Below are positions 1 through 11,969 of a stretch of 64,000 bases of DNA, one piece after another. Origin of the DNA: Styela clava (Eukaryota; Chordata; Ascidiacea; Stolidobranchia; Styelidae); assembly GCF_964204865.1 (NCBI RefSeq), contig NC_135254.1, positions 23,965,313 through 24,029,312 on the forward strand. The letters are read 5' to 3'. The number at the start of each line of letters is the position of its first letter. Position 1 is the first letter of the stretch. The position numbers and the translations under genes were made by a program. Under the pieces are notes generated by a model, which was not told the origin of the DNA, did no database searches, and was given only the letters and a program-made list of their open reading frames with translations.

Positions 1-154
1 GATATACAGAGAAACTTTCTCAACTTATCGAACGGTAATATGGAAAAGCTTTTTAAATTCTAAAAAGCTCTGATTTTTAGTGCTAAAAATTGCTCCGTCT
101 TATTAGCTGGGAAATATGGTATTTATATCCCGAATTATATATATCTTGCTTTAG

Positions 155-3100
155 AACACAATGATGGAAGAATCTGCAGAGGAAAGTGAAAGGCGTGACA
201 CTATGCTAAGAATGTATCATAGCTTGAAAGAAGCGTTACAAATCATGGGAGATATAAATATGAAGGTAAAGCATGAATAAAAAACTGTCGATTTCTAAGA
301 AATTGAGTTAAATTGTAAATTAGACAAAGTTTGCAAAGTGAAAAGTAGCATTTTTATGAATTATAAATTGAAGAAAATGTTCCAGGGAGGTAATTAAAAA
401 CGATGTTTTGGAAGGTTAAGCATTGTGGATGTTGCGGATAATCTGTTACAGCTATTCCACCTTTTGTTCTTGCTTTTTCGAGTAGCTTCACATTTTAGAA
501 ATGGATGTTAAACGATTAATATGATAAATTAAATTACCCTGATGACTGATTGTTTTTGAACTTTTTTTTTTAATTTTAATTTTTTAAAGACTGTAGCTAC
601 CTCGTTACCACCCCCAGTTGACAATTCATGGATTCATGAAGAGGCAGCAAATGGAGGAACAAATGGACCTAGTCACTCTGCTAGACCAAGGTAAAAATTT
701 CATATAGCATTTATTAAAAAAAATTGAAATGCTTGATAGATGTGAGCATGTGTTTTCTGGCAACGAGTTGATTTGTTGAAGAACTCCACTTAAGGCACTC
801 CACTAGTTTGTGTACCAATATGGAGGTAACTAATTTTGTTCGCCTAATTTACATCAAGTTGTATAAAGGGACTGAAAGCTATGGGCAGGGGGTATATTCA
901 CTTGGCTAATACAGACAGTCCCCGAACTCGTAATAGAACTAAAATAAAGAAAATCGGAAATAAAATTATGGCCTAACCCTCCCCTGGTACACACACTACA
1001 GGAGTGCCGAACATTCTAGGATTAAAATACCGAATTTTAATAAGTGGCACACTGTTTTACTTTGTAATTTGTCTTTTTGGAAGCTTGTCATTTTCTCTCC
1101 CGGTGTCACATAATTGACTTGATTAGAACTTCTCTTAATCTTCTTAGACAAAATAATATTTAGATCTTTGCATCTTGTAGTTTTGTCCGAATTATATTCA
1201 TTGTAATCACACAGCGAGGTGTGACTTAATCAGATTCATCAAGATTATTCAAAAAAGTTCTCTGATTATTGACTTTGTTGAAAAAATACAGTAGAATTTT
1301 TGTATTGATATTATTTCAGCAACTTTAAATATTTTCAATAAGTCTGGAAAGTCTTCTCATTTGTTCTTCTTGTGTATACTATAATTCAAACGGCATGTAT
1401 TACAGAATACAGGACACATGAAAAATAGAAAATAAAAGTGAAAATCTTCGTATGAAATAGATATCATGATGGGTTTTAGCGGCTTGAACAAATAAAGGGA
1501 GATTTTTCTCCCAATTTATGATTTGAAACACATATATGCGATTATTTCTGCAGTTTAGTTTTACTGATCAGTCTTCTTCAAACCTTTCAATTAGTTTCAA
1601 TTATACTTTTGAGAGGATTTTTATTGATTGAAGTATAATGATTGTTTTGTCCTTTCTCTCGATTAAAAATCTAAACCAAAACAAAGATCACAAAATATTG
1701 CACCTTTACCACGTGAACGAAATGTCAAAGATACCTTGAAGAAATCAGCAAGTTCTGAAAATCTATTGGACAATGAATCATCCAAACGGAGTAATCCACC
1801 TATAAAGCGTTGGACAAGCATGAAAGGCCAACAAAATAAACTTAGGTGTTGTTAAAAATTTTGCCTGGGTAGCATGAAACTTTTGACATGATCGCTAGAT
1901 TCATTAATCATTTATACTGACCTATTTTGAATGTCATTTCTCTAAAATCTACAACGCAAGCTTGGAAAAAAGCTGTGTGGTACTCATGCTTAGCTGTATT
2001 TTGGTTAATTATTAACATTTATGTGGTGATTGCTGAGGGTGATTTGTTATATTGTAAACAAGGCTACATTACTCACTCGCATATTACACTGATTGGTAAC
2101 TGGACCAAACGATTCTTTATATAACAAGTTTGTACACGAATCGAGCATGCATAGGTACTTGATGCAGGCTTAGATTCATCAGTACCAGTGTTATGTTGCT
2201 AAACAGAAATATATGTAAAAATGCTATTGTAAGTGTTATTTGGAAATGATGCAAAATTATCAGCTACAATTTATACAACAGGTTGACAAACTACATCTAG
2301 TCCCGTAGGGGTAGCCTAGTCAAATACCTGCTTGTGATTCAAAACCTGGTTCCCCAAACTGAGTCGACCCATTGGCAACATCAATATTGCAATATTCGGA
2401 ATAAAGAGTACGAAGAATCATATTTAATAACTGGTGATAATTGAAATTGTCGAATTCCTATCCTTCAGGCCTTATACATGAATGTCTGACTTAATAATCT
2501 AATGGTTATCATGGCAATCAGTTGGAATTTCAGTAGAAAAAAATAAGAATTTTTTTTCTTTGAAACTTGGTTGTTCTCTGTTTGTGGACAAGTGGCTATA
2601 GATGCATCATAAATGGGACAGTCATGGGTTCCAAGATACAGTTCAAAACATTTGTTCTAACCAAGATTTTCATATTACATGCTTTGCTCATTTTTGTTTT
2701 TTTATCGATAAAGATACTTTTTATCAAAATCTTTTAAGAATATTCCAATAAGTCATTTTCCTCTCTATTTCTTGTGATTTAACTCTTGCAATGAGATCAA
2801 CAGCAATGCTACATGACCATCGGCTCATTGTGCTGAATGTTGGTATACGCTTGTCATTGCACCTCTGATTATCCTCACTATCCTGTATCGGGTTCACAGG
2901 CTGGGGCCAGAGGGTGATTTACGCAACCGCTGATTTTGGATTTCTCTGTCAGTCTGTGCATCTGAAACAAATGGTTAAGTGACATGGACTGATTACTGGA
3001 TGAGAGACTATGGTTCATCAAGCAACGAAACTGTCTTATCGAATAAATATAAAAATCCCATCAATTCATGTATTCAGACTGGGAATGGGAATAGTGGACT

Positions 3101-3573
3101 GGAGTTAGGAATTAATTTTTTAAATCTTTCCTCCTTCTGAACTGATAGTTTTTTTTACTCCCATTATACTTTGCATGAAGCATGATTTTTTAGGTTTCGA
3201 TTGTTTGAAGTTTGCTCATGTACCTAGAGTGTTGATATTTTATTCAACAGTGTCAGAGGACCAAGCCCAGTTATGGGAAGACGCCCACCTCCTAGGCCGT
3301 CAAATAGTCGAATGGCACCAGGACCTCCTGGTCCAGGAGCTCTACCCTCATATAATGCTCCACCTATTCCATCTCGGCCAGGAAGCGTTCGTCCGCCACC
3401 TTCTATACCAAGGTGAGCAATTGTTTTATTCACTGAGTATTATTTTCAATTTCTCCAAGATACTTCTGTATATTTTTGTTTATTTAATCAGCACAATATT
3501 GAATGTTAAAATTTCTAGGCGACCAGCACCTGGATTGAAACCTCCCAATCTGCCAGCACGTCCAGGATATTAG
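155..3573 (+). CDS. DNM: Dynamin, 3' end of gene (GED end and proline-rich domain), partial
   Basis: Dynamin is a large GTPase that assembles on the necks of budding vesicles and cuts them. Only the C-terminal part is in the window. Exons I can support: 155-265, 590-690, 3251-3412 and 3519-3573, all with AG/GT borders and matching phases (0, then 2 at each later junction). Exon 155-265 encodes the end of the GTPase effector domain; [20 protein letters not shown] is very close to animal dynamins, and exon 590-690 continues with [10 protein letters not shown], also a family hallmark. The last two exons encode a proline/arginine-rich tail ([30 protein letters not shown], ending LPARPGY), which in dynamins binds SH3 domains of endocytic partners. 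The GTPase, middle and PH domains lie upstream of base 1. An exon ending near 34 is possible but I could not settle its frame. Family call very sure; which vertebrate paralogue it matches cannot be said. Confidence 0.93.
1687..1855 (+). CDS. DNM: Possible alternative dynamin exon (alternative C-terminus or cassette)
   Basis: Between the second and third supported dynamin exons lies an open segment after an AG acceptor at 1685-1686. Its phase fits the 2-nt overhang of the preceding exon exactly. It reads about 55 codons of basic, serine-rich sequence ([12 protein letters not shown] near the start, [12 protein letters not shown] near the end) and stops at TAA 1853-1855, giving a tail ending in LRCC. 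A GT at 1846 would instead splice it in frame to the exon at 3251, since both donors leave the same phase, making it a 53-codon cassette exon. It has no obvious resemblance to known dynamin tails; the support is phase, openness and composition only. No transcript evidence is available. Confidence 0.5.
2300..2395 (+). repeat. tRNA-like SINE fragment (weak)
   Basis: The stretch reads GGGGTAGCCTAGTCAAATAC, then CTTGTGATTCA, then CCTGGTTCC. This resembles the A-box and B-box layout of tRNA-derived SINE heads (TAGCCTAGT..., GGTTC...). It lies in a dynamin intron. Only the head is visible, and the B-box is imperfect. Confidence 0.35.
2855..2960 (+). repeat. SINE-like repeat, diverged copy
   Basis: The block GAGGGTGATTTACGCAACCG, followed by CTGATTT, matches the 3' half of the SINE-like repeats at 6190-6335, 11825-11960 (minus) and 44395-44530 with scattered differences. 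It sits in the last large dynamin intron. Confidence 0.4.
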
Positions 3574-4352
3574 TTGTCATCTCAATGTTATCAAAGATAA
3601 TGGACAGATCATGAACCGTTTTATCAAGTGTGATAAATCAAGTCAAGCAATAGAGAATGATTTTCATTGATTCATGTAGTTTGGATGTTTTCTTTCTCTT
3701 TTCACTCGATAATTCACTTTATTTCAAATATTATAAGCTCATAATAGAAACAAAAATTTCAGCAAATATCTGGCTGAAGGATACCGCTGGTGGTGGTTAT
3801 GTTCGACTTGTTACTGAATATTTTTTATCATTGTCGAATGTTTTTGGCACCGGATTTCTTTATAAAAATTTTCAAAAGAGCTTTGCCAATAGCACTCGCT
3901 CCACTATGAAACCAAATACCATAACTTATATGATTAAAAGTAGAGTAATCACTGATATGTTGATAGTACATAATTGCGTAATCCCATTAATATTTATCAT
4001 ATTCTAGTAAGTGTCGTTCCTATACATACATGGATCATCACTCAGTTTTCAAGTGCATGTGTAACAAATGACATATTCGGTATATGGAATTGTTATTTAA
4101 TTTTAAGTATGCAAATTGTTAGTTTTAATTCAGTTTTCTACATGTATAGTCAATCCCACACATTTAAAGGAATTCCTAGCAATGGAGGTTTTATGAGGTG
4201 ATGGTTTTAATCGAAACCTAAATAAGTGGTTGTGTAAGTTATGTTTTGTAGCATCCAACCAAAGTATCAATTGAAAGTTACAATTACAAAGTATACTTTT
4301 CTCTACTTAATCGATTTTTTGTGAATGAATAAACTGTCTGAATAATAATAAA
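3574..4352 (+). other. Dynamin 3' UTR with poly(A) signals
   Basis: AT-rich sequence after the dynamin stop. Two AATAAA hexamers sit at 4328-4333 and 4347-4352, about 760 bases after the stop, and are the likely poly(A) signals. Short open frames in this stretch (3657-4007, 3974-4201) have no recognisable protein content and I treat them as chance. Confidence 0.5.
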
Positions 4353-5556
4353 GGCAACATAACTTGGACCCAACTTGTAGAACATTCTAATTTAATAATT
4401 TTTTTGTGTGGATTTTCATTATAACACATTAATCAATGAACTCCCTGCAATATTCCCCTATTATTATTATGTTATTATTGTCCTTGTGATTGTTTTTCGT
4501 AGTACAGTTATGTATTGCTATGTGGCTCCGCTCTATTTTTTATTGGCGAATATTCTCCAGTATATGTTATCATTTGTAAAATAGGGATTGTGATTCTCAT
4601 ATTCTCAATATGAATAATATTTGATTCTTGAATTTGGAGATATGCGAAGTTTGTATTTGTATTGGATTCTGATGAGGAAAATCATTCTGATGTGATCATA
4701 TATGTGAACATAAAATTTTGGACATCACACATTCTGTAACTAACATATCGATAAGCAGCTACTGTGCAAGATACCAAGCTGAATGTCTTTGTCATTTCTC
4801 ATTAGTGCTTATGGTGTATTTAACTAAGCACTTCAGCAATGGTTGGGCATCCATTCGATGTGGCCGTTGTTTAAATACGCTTGAATGTATTTTGTGTATT
4901 TAATTTATTATTGCTTGTATTCAAGACTGCTTTCTTATATTGTGCTGAAATTTAGTTCACTTATTCTGGTCATGAGACTGTTTGCTATGTGAAAGCAATT
5001 TTTTTTTGCTGCACTATAGATATCTTATTCAATACATCCCAAATTATTTACAATATTTGATACTGAACTGCGAAACTGAAAAATCCTAACAGGTTGTTTT
5101 AAGCTCAAAAAGGGTGAGCTGGGGTTTTCCGTTATCCTTCATTGTTTCGCCTACTTGCTATTCCTTTTAGCTTGGTTTTTTTGGACATGATTCGGGGAGA
5201 GCACGAGTGGTTATAAATAGGGCCCGACTGATACTGCCTTTTTGAACCGGAAACCAATAGTTTTCTAAAACTAGGCCGATGAGCCGATACCGATGTTTCC
5301 TCACTTACAAATATGGCTACAAGCAACACTCTGAAAATATTGTGTTTTTCTTGCAAAAGAAATGAAATGTTGAACTCATGCAATTGTGTGCGTGGCAAGA
5401 AAGAACACCTTTTGTAAGGGCAGGAAGCTTGTAAATCTCAATAGCTCCAGTTGAACAGTCTCAGAGTTTTTCTGCATTGTCTCCAATCATACTTGCTCCT
5501 GTGTTTTGCTTTGAGATGTGGCCATATTTTTGAGAATCGGTCTCTTGTTATTTCTT
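4353..5556. other. Intergenic; one transposon-end-like stretch
   Basis: No gene recognised. Around 5219-5305 the sequence GGGCCCGACTGATACTGCC and, after a spacer, GGCCGATGAGCCGATACCGA resemble the subterminal repeats of hAT-type elements with CCGATAC motifs, such as the complete one at 14664-15929. No partner end or target duplication was found, so this is at most a relic. Confidence 0.35.
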
Positions 5557-6360
5557 ATATAGAGGACTTGCACGGGTCACGTGACCTTGTTTACTGGACG
5601 ACAATAAAACAAAAACGTCCATTTGGCTCCTGTCAGTTGCAAGTCGGATTATACGTTTCCGTTTTGTTTGGCTGTTGAAAATGGTTATTTCGTATTGTTC
5701 CGCTGGCTGTACTGTACGTATAGTATAGACAGCGAAATGGATCTTCAGTTATATTCCACTGTTTTCAAAAGATCCGGAACGTCGCGCAATGTGGATTGCA
5801 GGACTGCTTAGTGTCAAGTCCAGAAGCCATCTCACTTGTGTTTCACTGTTTGCGGACAGCGCTTCGTTGATGGTGAGTCATAATGCGCCGTTATCAATTT
5901 TTTTAAATATTCATAAGCTCCCTCATTTCAATGGAAAGCAGATGACAAACTACTGTTATTGGTAGGCCTAGGCCAACGACTAACATACCGGCCTAGGCCA
6001 ACGACTAACATACCGGCCTAGGCGTAGGCCTACTCGCAGACTTGACTCGTGTAAGGTATTAATCAATAATTGCCATAAGGTATTGTTTCCCTAGTTAGCA
6101 GGTAATCTATTACCGTAGTAAGTGTGAAAAGTTGAATAGATAACTAAAGTTTAACGCCAGTGCTAATGCAAAAAATAAACTGAATTCTCCATCTAAGAAT
6201 ACGCTCGCCACCGCATCTCTCATCCCCCTGGGAGTTTCACAGGTTCCAATCCCATGCGGGGGTAGTTTTGTGCGAGGGGATTGCAGCTCTCCTCCCACTG
6301 AGGGTGGTTCACATGACCGCTGGTCGATTACGACATTCAACTTGAAAGAAATCTTCATTA
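5557..6360 (+). pseudogene. THAP-encoding repeat, copy 1 (plus orientation)
   Basis: A repeat unit whose inverted copy lies at 11835-13991. From an ATG at 5681 the frame begins with a Cys-containing start (MVISYCSAGC) and, after one stop codon, continues with a segment reading SKDPERRAMWIAGLL. The DPxRR...W pattern is typical of THAP domains, C2CH zinc modules that bind DNA and occur in P-element-type transposases and in many host proteins. A GT donor-like site follows at 5873. The in-frame TAG between the two halves makes this copy non-coding. The 3' part carries a SINE-like insert (6190-6335) also present in the inverted copy. The outer border, TATATAGAGG, is mirrored at 13982-13991. Confidence 0.55.
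6190..6335 (+). repeat. SINE-like repeat with B-box-like motif
   Basis: Contains ACAGGTTCCAATCCCATG, similar to an RNA polymerase III B-box (GGTTCNANNCC), then a tail with GGGTGGTTCACATGACCGCT. The same arrangement recurs at 11825-11960 on the minus strand and 44395-44530 on the plus strand. A tRNA-derived SINE is likely but the A-box is not clear. Confidence 0.5.
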
Positions 6361-6637
6361 ATGCTCAGAAGGTGTTGTCTGATTGTTTATTAGTTAGCAG
6401 GTAATTTATTACTGATCTGATACACAAACTTGGCACTGTCAAATGATGATTAGTGTTTGATTTATTTTCAGGAAAAAGGGAAGATAACCCATTAACAGCC
6501 GCTTATATGTCCCATCGATATTTGAGTTTTCGCCATCTCCAGAGCAGAAGAGAATAGTTAGAAAAAGAGGGATTTTGGAGAAAGGCAAAAGGCAGGACCA
6601 TTTCAACAAATTCTGTTAACTTGTATGCGTTGCAAAT

Positions 6638-7709
6638 TTAGGGCTGTCCAAAATCGAATAATTTTTTGATTCGAATCGAATATTTTCGCCGAATCGAACC
6701 GAATATTATTGCGCAATATTAAATCTGTCTCTATTATACAATAAACGCCTGCCCTCCGATGTTGTGGTAGCGTATGTGCAGTTACATCTTACTTACTGCT
6801 GGTATTTTGCAATACAATGTTTTCTGATTTATAAAAGGAGATCACACGCTTGTATGAACTGGTCAAAAAAATTTGGGTCTCAAAAACTGTTCAGTGTTAA
6901 GAGTAAAAATTGCACTTTTCAAAAATTGCAATCTCAATTTTGATGGATTCAGTTTTAATAGGACATGTAAAGCCTGTAGATGCTATTTTAATCCTATTTA
7001 CTAGTCTTATGTTTTTTTATGAAAATTTCAGCAAAATAATAACAACCATCAATATAGATAAAACTGTTGCTCAAGTTCAAAATTGCATTTAAAAATTCCA
7101 AGCTAGTTTGATGACAATATTATTTGATGACTATAATATTGTTAGTGTACAACAGCCATCAAAATGCAAGAGTTCAATTATTTGTCTTGGTATATTGATG
7201 GATAATACAGTAATGCCATCATAAGAAATTACAAATTCCATTCAAAGAAGGTATTGCCATCCTAAGGATCCCAAAACACCTGTTCCAGCTTTAAGTTGCC
7301 TGTACCATGTTCCTATGATAACTGACTGAACAGCTTCAAATCGATTCTATTTATAGAACTATGGTTTTCTAAATTGTCCCCTTTTTCTCTCTCAAAAACG
7401 TCATGACCGATAATACCTTGTTATGATGACCATGCATGAAATGGCTAATCACGTGCCACCGGGCGGGCATTTATAATGACATGTTTATCACAGAATGAAG
7501 GCGAGAGAAATATCGGGAAACCAATTAAGCCGGGAGCGAGAGTGGTCTGAGCTCGGAGCGCCTCCGCTTGCCTGATGAAAAACACACGTAAAGGTGGTTT
7601 CCGCTTTATGTACCGGTACCTAATTTTAGCGATTCGAAAATTAGCCGAAAAACGATTAGAATAATTTGCGATTCGATTTCGAATATTTGGTTCGCTTGGA
7701 CAGCCCTAA
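6638..7709. mobile_element. Non-autonomous DNA transposon with 14-bp inverted ends
   Basis: The ends TTAGGGCTGTCCAA (6638-6651) and TTGGACAGCCCTAA (7696-7709) are perfect inverted repeats. Subterminal sequence is also mirrored: repeats of GAATCGAA / TTCGATTC lie near both ends. No transposase is seen inside; the ORFs are short. A TA duplication (Tc1/mariner style) or a degenerate 8-bp one (hAT style) are both possible, so the superfamily is open. Confidence 0.7.
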
Positions 7710-7765
7710 TGCAATATTACTTTGCATTTGTTAGCATAAACATTTATTGTGTCTTTCGACTAGAT

Positions 7766-9415
7766 CAGTGGTTCCCAAACTCTTTTGACCATCGCCCCCC
7801 TACAGAAGCTTATACAACTTCATCGCCCCCCCGGCACTACAAAAAAATGTAAAGTCAGAAACGAATACATTACAGACCAAATAAGAAGACAAATCATGGT
7901 TTATATTGTTTTTTTAAAGAGATTGATGAGCTTGGTGTCCTTCAGCGAGTTTTTTATTATATTTAAAATTACCTCGTTTACAGATGGAAAGACGATTTCG
8001 TTGTTTTGATAGCAATAGTAGCATGGCTGAAAACCCCTTTTTCACCATACAATAGGTAGTAAATGAAAGAATTCAGGGTTCTACCGCCTCAAAAACCGCC
8101 GTGTACTCTTGCCTTATAGCATTTCACTCCCTAAATTCACCCCCCTTTACATTAAAATAATGAAAACAAAGGTAATTTTCCCAAACTTATAATAATGATT
8201 TTTGTAAATCTCATTCATTCCTACAGCCTGATGACCTGCACCAAAATACTTCGGTAAATATCATCCCCGATTCCTTATCCTACCACGGCTTCCAGTCCAT
8301 AGAATTAATCAGTCTTTTGTTTTTGGATTCATGGACTCGGATGTGGAAGAAGCCGTGACCAACTATCGTGAATCTCTGAACAGAATATAAATTTTATTTC
8401 CTTATTGCATTGCATTATATTCGAATATTTACTGCGCTATTGAACCCCTGCCCTCAGCATCAACTTTTTTCCGTGATTCCATTTGTCTAATTATAATTAA
8501 TTAAATTGTAGGCTCGTTACACGAGTAGCTAGCTGTTCGATAGAATTTTCAGGATATAATAAAATTTAGTCTAAACGTGTCTCACGATAAATTCTGTTAC
8601 GCAAAAAAATGCAATTTACTCCTCGAGCGTAGATTATGGGTAATATTAATTCATCGTCAAACCGCCGTTTGGATGTTTCTCCGGGCATAGACTTCCTTGT
8701 TTACTTCGTGACATTGGCCAATCAGCAAGATGCAAAAATAAACGTAACAATGCCCTCTTTCGCATCCGCTCAGACAGATTTTCAGGCGAGGTCGTGAACA
8801 TTACCCCATTTTCGCGTTTTTGAATTATATTCGTTAGTTTTTAGTTGTTTTTCGGAAATTTATATATAAATCAAATAAGTCAATGATTACTTTGTCTTCC
8901 TATGATGTTCAGTTCAAATACAGTAATCAAAATTTAGTGTAGAAATAGCTGTGATAGACTAGGCTAAAATACTTCATCAGTATTTTTTAAAAACAGATTG
9001 TTGGATGGTATGAATTAGGATTATAGTTTGAAACAAATATCCCATTTTACAGGCAGCAACTCGCGAAACCACTCTTAAAATGAGCACCAAAAATTTTAAA
9101 ATGGTAAAGTATAGGAAGAATTTTCCGCAGTCAAAGGTCGGGGAATGGTCCATTCAGTGAATCGTTCCGGGCCAGATTATTTTACTCCAGCCGTATTTTG
9201 CCGACCACTGTGATACGCAAACTACTTACTGCGAAGACGAGTCAAGCAATGCTTTTGCGTGTGATAATCGCCCACGTGATTCAAGCCTGCGAATTCACAC
9301 AGAGTACAGAATGAGTGCACGATGCGCCGAACAAAAACAGGTTTCGCGAAATCGCCCCCCCTCTGTATCGTTTTCGCCCACCGGGGGGCGATATCGCCCA
9401 CTTTGGGAATCACTG
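7766..9415. mobile_element. Non-autonomous hAT element with target duplication
   Basis: Begins CAGTGGTTCCCAAAC and ends TTTGGGAATCACTG, typical hAT inverted ends. Flanked by GACTAGAT (7758-7765) and GACTAGAC (9416-9423), an 8-bp target duplication with one change. C-rich subterminal stretches (ATCGCCCCCC) occur near both ends. The interior (8650-9100) resembles the interior of the hAT copy starting at 20823: both contain ATTGGCCAATCAGCA and GAAATAGCTGTGATAGACTA. No coding capacity remains. Confidence 0.85.
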
Positions 9416-9588
9416 GACTAGACCTACCACACTTTAAAAGAAACCGCCTACACCCCTTTTCACTAGAACCATAATACTGTAAAAAATTTGATAGAAATTA
9501 CCCCCGAGGCATCATATCTTCCATTTAAAAGGGCTGTGGAGGCAGATACATTTTTTACTCTAAATTATGGAATGTTACTTCCAGGTTA

Positions 9589-9826
9589 TTACTTATCGAT
9601 CTTAAGATCGGTAAGTATATTGATAGGTATTTGTCTGTGTGTCTGTTAGATGAACGCGATATCTCGCGAACGCGTGGTTGAATCTGCTCCAATTGCATGT
9701 GCATGCATCTTACCTCGGACCAGAAGCCTATAGATTTTGGGTTAATTATGTCGTATAATTAGCGAGTTATTAACTAATTACCGATCTAAGATCGATAAGT
9801 CTTAGGTCTCCGACCGATATTCTCGT
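9589..9826. mobile_element. Small inverted-repeat element (MITE), copy 1
   Basis: The left end ACTTATCGATCTTAAGATCG mirrors the right end ACCGATCTAAGATCGATAAG. A second copy at 21488-21770 shares the interior (GCGATATCTC, AGAAGCCTAT, AATTAGCGAGTTATTAA). No target duplication is clear at this copy. Confidence 0.65.
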
Positions 9827-11229
9827 CTTATCCTTGCTTATGTAGCGTACCGGCAATGTATGAAATGATTATCCAGATTCAGAATATCTTCTAATATGAT
9901 CTGTCCTCTAGTTTCCCTCTCAATAGTCCAAGTCTTTTAGCTATTTTATGTCATTTATCAACAACTCGAACAGTAAAAGATCCAAAACAACCAAACACTC
10001 CCAAAGGAACGAAAAGCATAACATAAAAATAACAGATACCAGGCAGTAAAATGCAAGAAAGACCACATACACAACAAAAACACTGACAAACCCTGAAATC
10101 CAAGACAACTCTGAATAAAAACCAAATGACCCCTAGAATCTGGTACAATAAACTAGCTACTGCAATTTGGAAAACAGGCCGAAAGTAACTTATGACAGGC
10201 ATTTAAAAAGACTATAAACAATTCTATAGGTGCACAACATTTGAACAATACTGATGAAAGCTAATTCCATGATATGGTTCCATGGTAAATGAACTGTAAT
10301 GGCACTGTACTGGTAAAAACAGTAACATGGTCCCTACGTCAGCCCACTGTCCAGCACAAAACATCTGACAGTCACACAATACAGACAAACATCCCTGAAG
10401 ACCAGAGATATTCAAAACCCACCAATCCAACCGAAACACTCAGACGAATGCACTCTGTCACACACAGCAACAGACCACGTTGCCCCCGAGAACCGATCGA
10501 CCGTGTCGCAGCGTCTAAACTGCTAGAATACCAAATATTGAAACGATATCACATGACGTCATTTAACAGATAAAACAAGGGTCCTAGAATACCAAATATG
10601 GAAGCATATTACATGAAGTCATTTAACAGGCAAAACAAGGGTCGTCACACTTATAGATATCTTGAGGTCAGTGACTCCAACTGACCCATGCATGCCACAC
10701 TGAAAATTCTCTTGTGTACCGATAAAATTAGGCTGTTGGAGCCTTCAGACCTTGAAAACAGTCAAATCTGAGCACGATGGATTCATGTGAAACACGTAAT
10801 GTAATATGCATTTATAGGCAAAAATATCCCATCCTGAGCAACACCGATCCACAACCTCCTGCCTATGGAATCAAAACATTAGACAAATTGGTGTACTGTG
10901 TGCATTCACAAATCTTTGCGAATCAAGTGTGCTTTTTGACTAAAGATAATTTAGCATTGAAATGGTCAATCTCAATATCAACCTAGTATCTGCAGATAAA
11001 ACCAATTGTTTTTTAAAAGTACATTTTTGATGTGCTTTATTTTTCAAATATAATTTATAATTACTGTAAAGTCTGTGATACATTTGGTACCATGAATACC
11101 ATTTGCAAATTAGCTTGGGTTACACCCCTCTCAAATAAAAGTTTAGACTCTTATGTCATATCTCATAATATTCCTTAAACAAAAGGTTGCGGCTAGCCGG
11201 CTACCCATCATTATTTTCTTTCAGATCAC
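9827..11229. repeat. Non-coding stretch with a 61-bp tandem duplication
   Basis: No gene recognised; the short ORFs on both strands show no family resemblance. A segment beginning CTAGAATACCAAATAT occurs at 10523-10583 and again directly after it at 10584-10643, with a few base changes. The copies end AAAACAAGGGTC. Confidence 0.6.
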
Positions 11230-11568
11230 AGTCGCAATATTACGCCTCGCTAAGTTTCATTGTCAACTGTATCTGGTTGTAGTATCGGTGTCCAACTTTA
11301 GACTGAAACCTTCACTACCAGACCCACCGAAACAATTTTTTTTTCTTGATAGGGTCGTCTTGAAGTTGCTTTCGTTAAATCACAATGGACACTTTATCTC
11401 CACCAATCCACAGTAACCACAAGTTACTTTGTCATTACGATAAGCATCAATAAATGGATACTGAGGATGTGTTATCAAGTCACGCAAGCTGAGGTCGTGT
11501 GCCACTGTGGTCTTGTTGCAACTTATACTTTGCCATCCATCTATTCCATCGTTGCACTTATATCTGTA
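11230..11568 (-). pseudogene. YqaJ-type recombinase/exonuclease domain relic
   Basis: On the minus strand after an AG acceptor, a frame runs from 11568 to a stop near 11375 and ends with GYCGLVEIKCPL. The GLxEIKCP motif is the signature of the YqaJ viral recombinase family (lambda-exonuclease-like nucleases), where the Glu and Lys are active-site residues. About 70 bases further on, in another frame, HRYYNQIQLTMKL and then a Cys-Asp pair match the next YqaJ block (HxYYxQVQxQM...CDF). Stops and a frame change separate the blocks, so it is dead. It lies downstream, in the same orientation, of the minus-strand THAP copy at 12.3-13.9 kb. This suggests one element encoding both, an arrangement I infer rather than see intact. 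Confidence 0.6.
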
Positions 11569-11824
11569 AGATAATGGATACAGATAGAGTTTTCATAAAA
11601 TCTAACGATCAAGGAGTGTGAAATTTATGTCCATATCCCACCACAGCCACTAGTCGTAAATGTATTTGATTCCGGGTAGCATATCTTTTTTTACCAATGA
11701 CAATAAAAAGACATTTTGGATCAGTTGTACAAGCACCATTAGGATAGGATTTATCTGAGGAGGAACCAGTTATTTGTTTTCAGAATAATGGACTTGGATG
11801 GTGGGGAATGGTCGTAACCGATCA

Positions 11825-11960
11825 GCGTTCATGTGAACCACCCTCGGTGGGAGTAGAGCTGCAATCCTCTCGCACATAACTATCCCCGCATGGGATTGAA
11901 ACCTGTGAAACTACCTGGGTGATCAGAGATGCGGTGGCGAGCGTATTCCTAGATGGCGAA
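11825..11960 (-). repeat. SINE-like repeat, minus-strand copy
   Basis: Reverse complement of the repeat at 6190-6335, with B-box-like GGTTTCAATCCCATG and the same tail. It sits at the same relative place next to the THAP repeat as in copy 1, so it was inserted before the two copies separated or is part of the unit. Confidence 0.5.
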
Positions 11961-11969
11961 TTCAATTGA

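Noticed and set aside
1..34. Candidate dynamin exon ending at the GT at 35-36
   Set aside because: None of the three frames gave a convincing match to the GED while also fitting the phase of exon 155-265; left out of the model.
3224..3433. Minus-strand Gly-rich ORF opposite the dynamin tail
   Set aside because: Antisense of the proline-rich exon; Pro codons read as Gly on the opposite strand.
3175..3573. Single 132-aa plus-strand ORF as a gene
   Set aside because: Crosses the last dynamin intron in the wrong frame; the correct frame uses exons 3251-3412 and 3519-3573.
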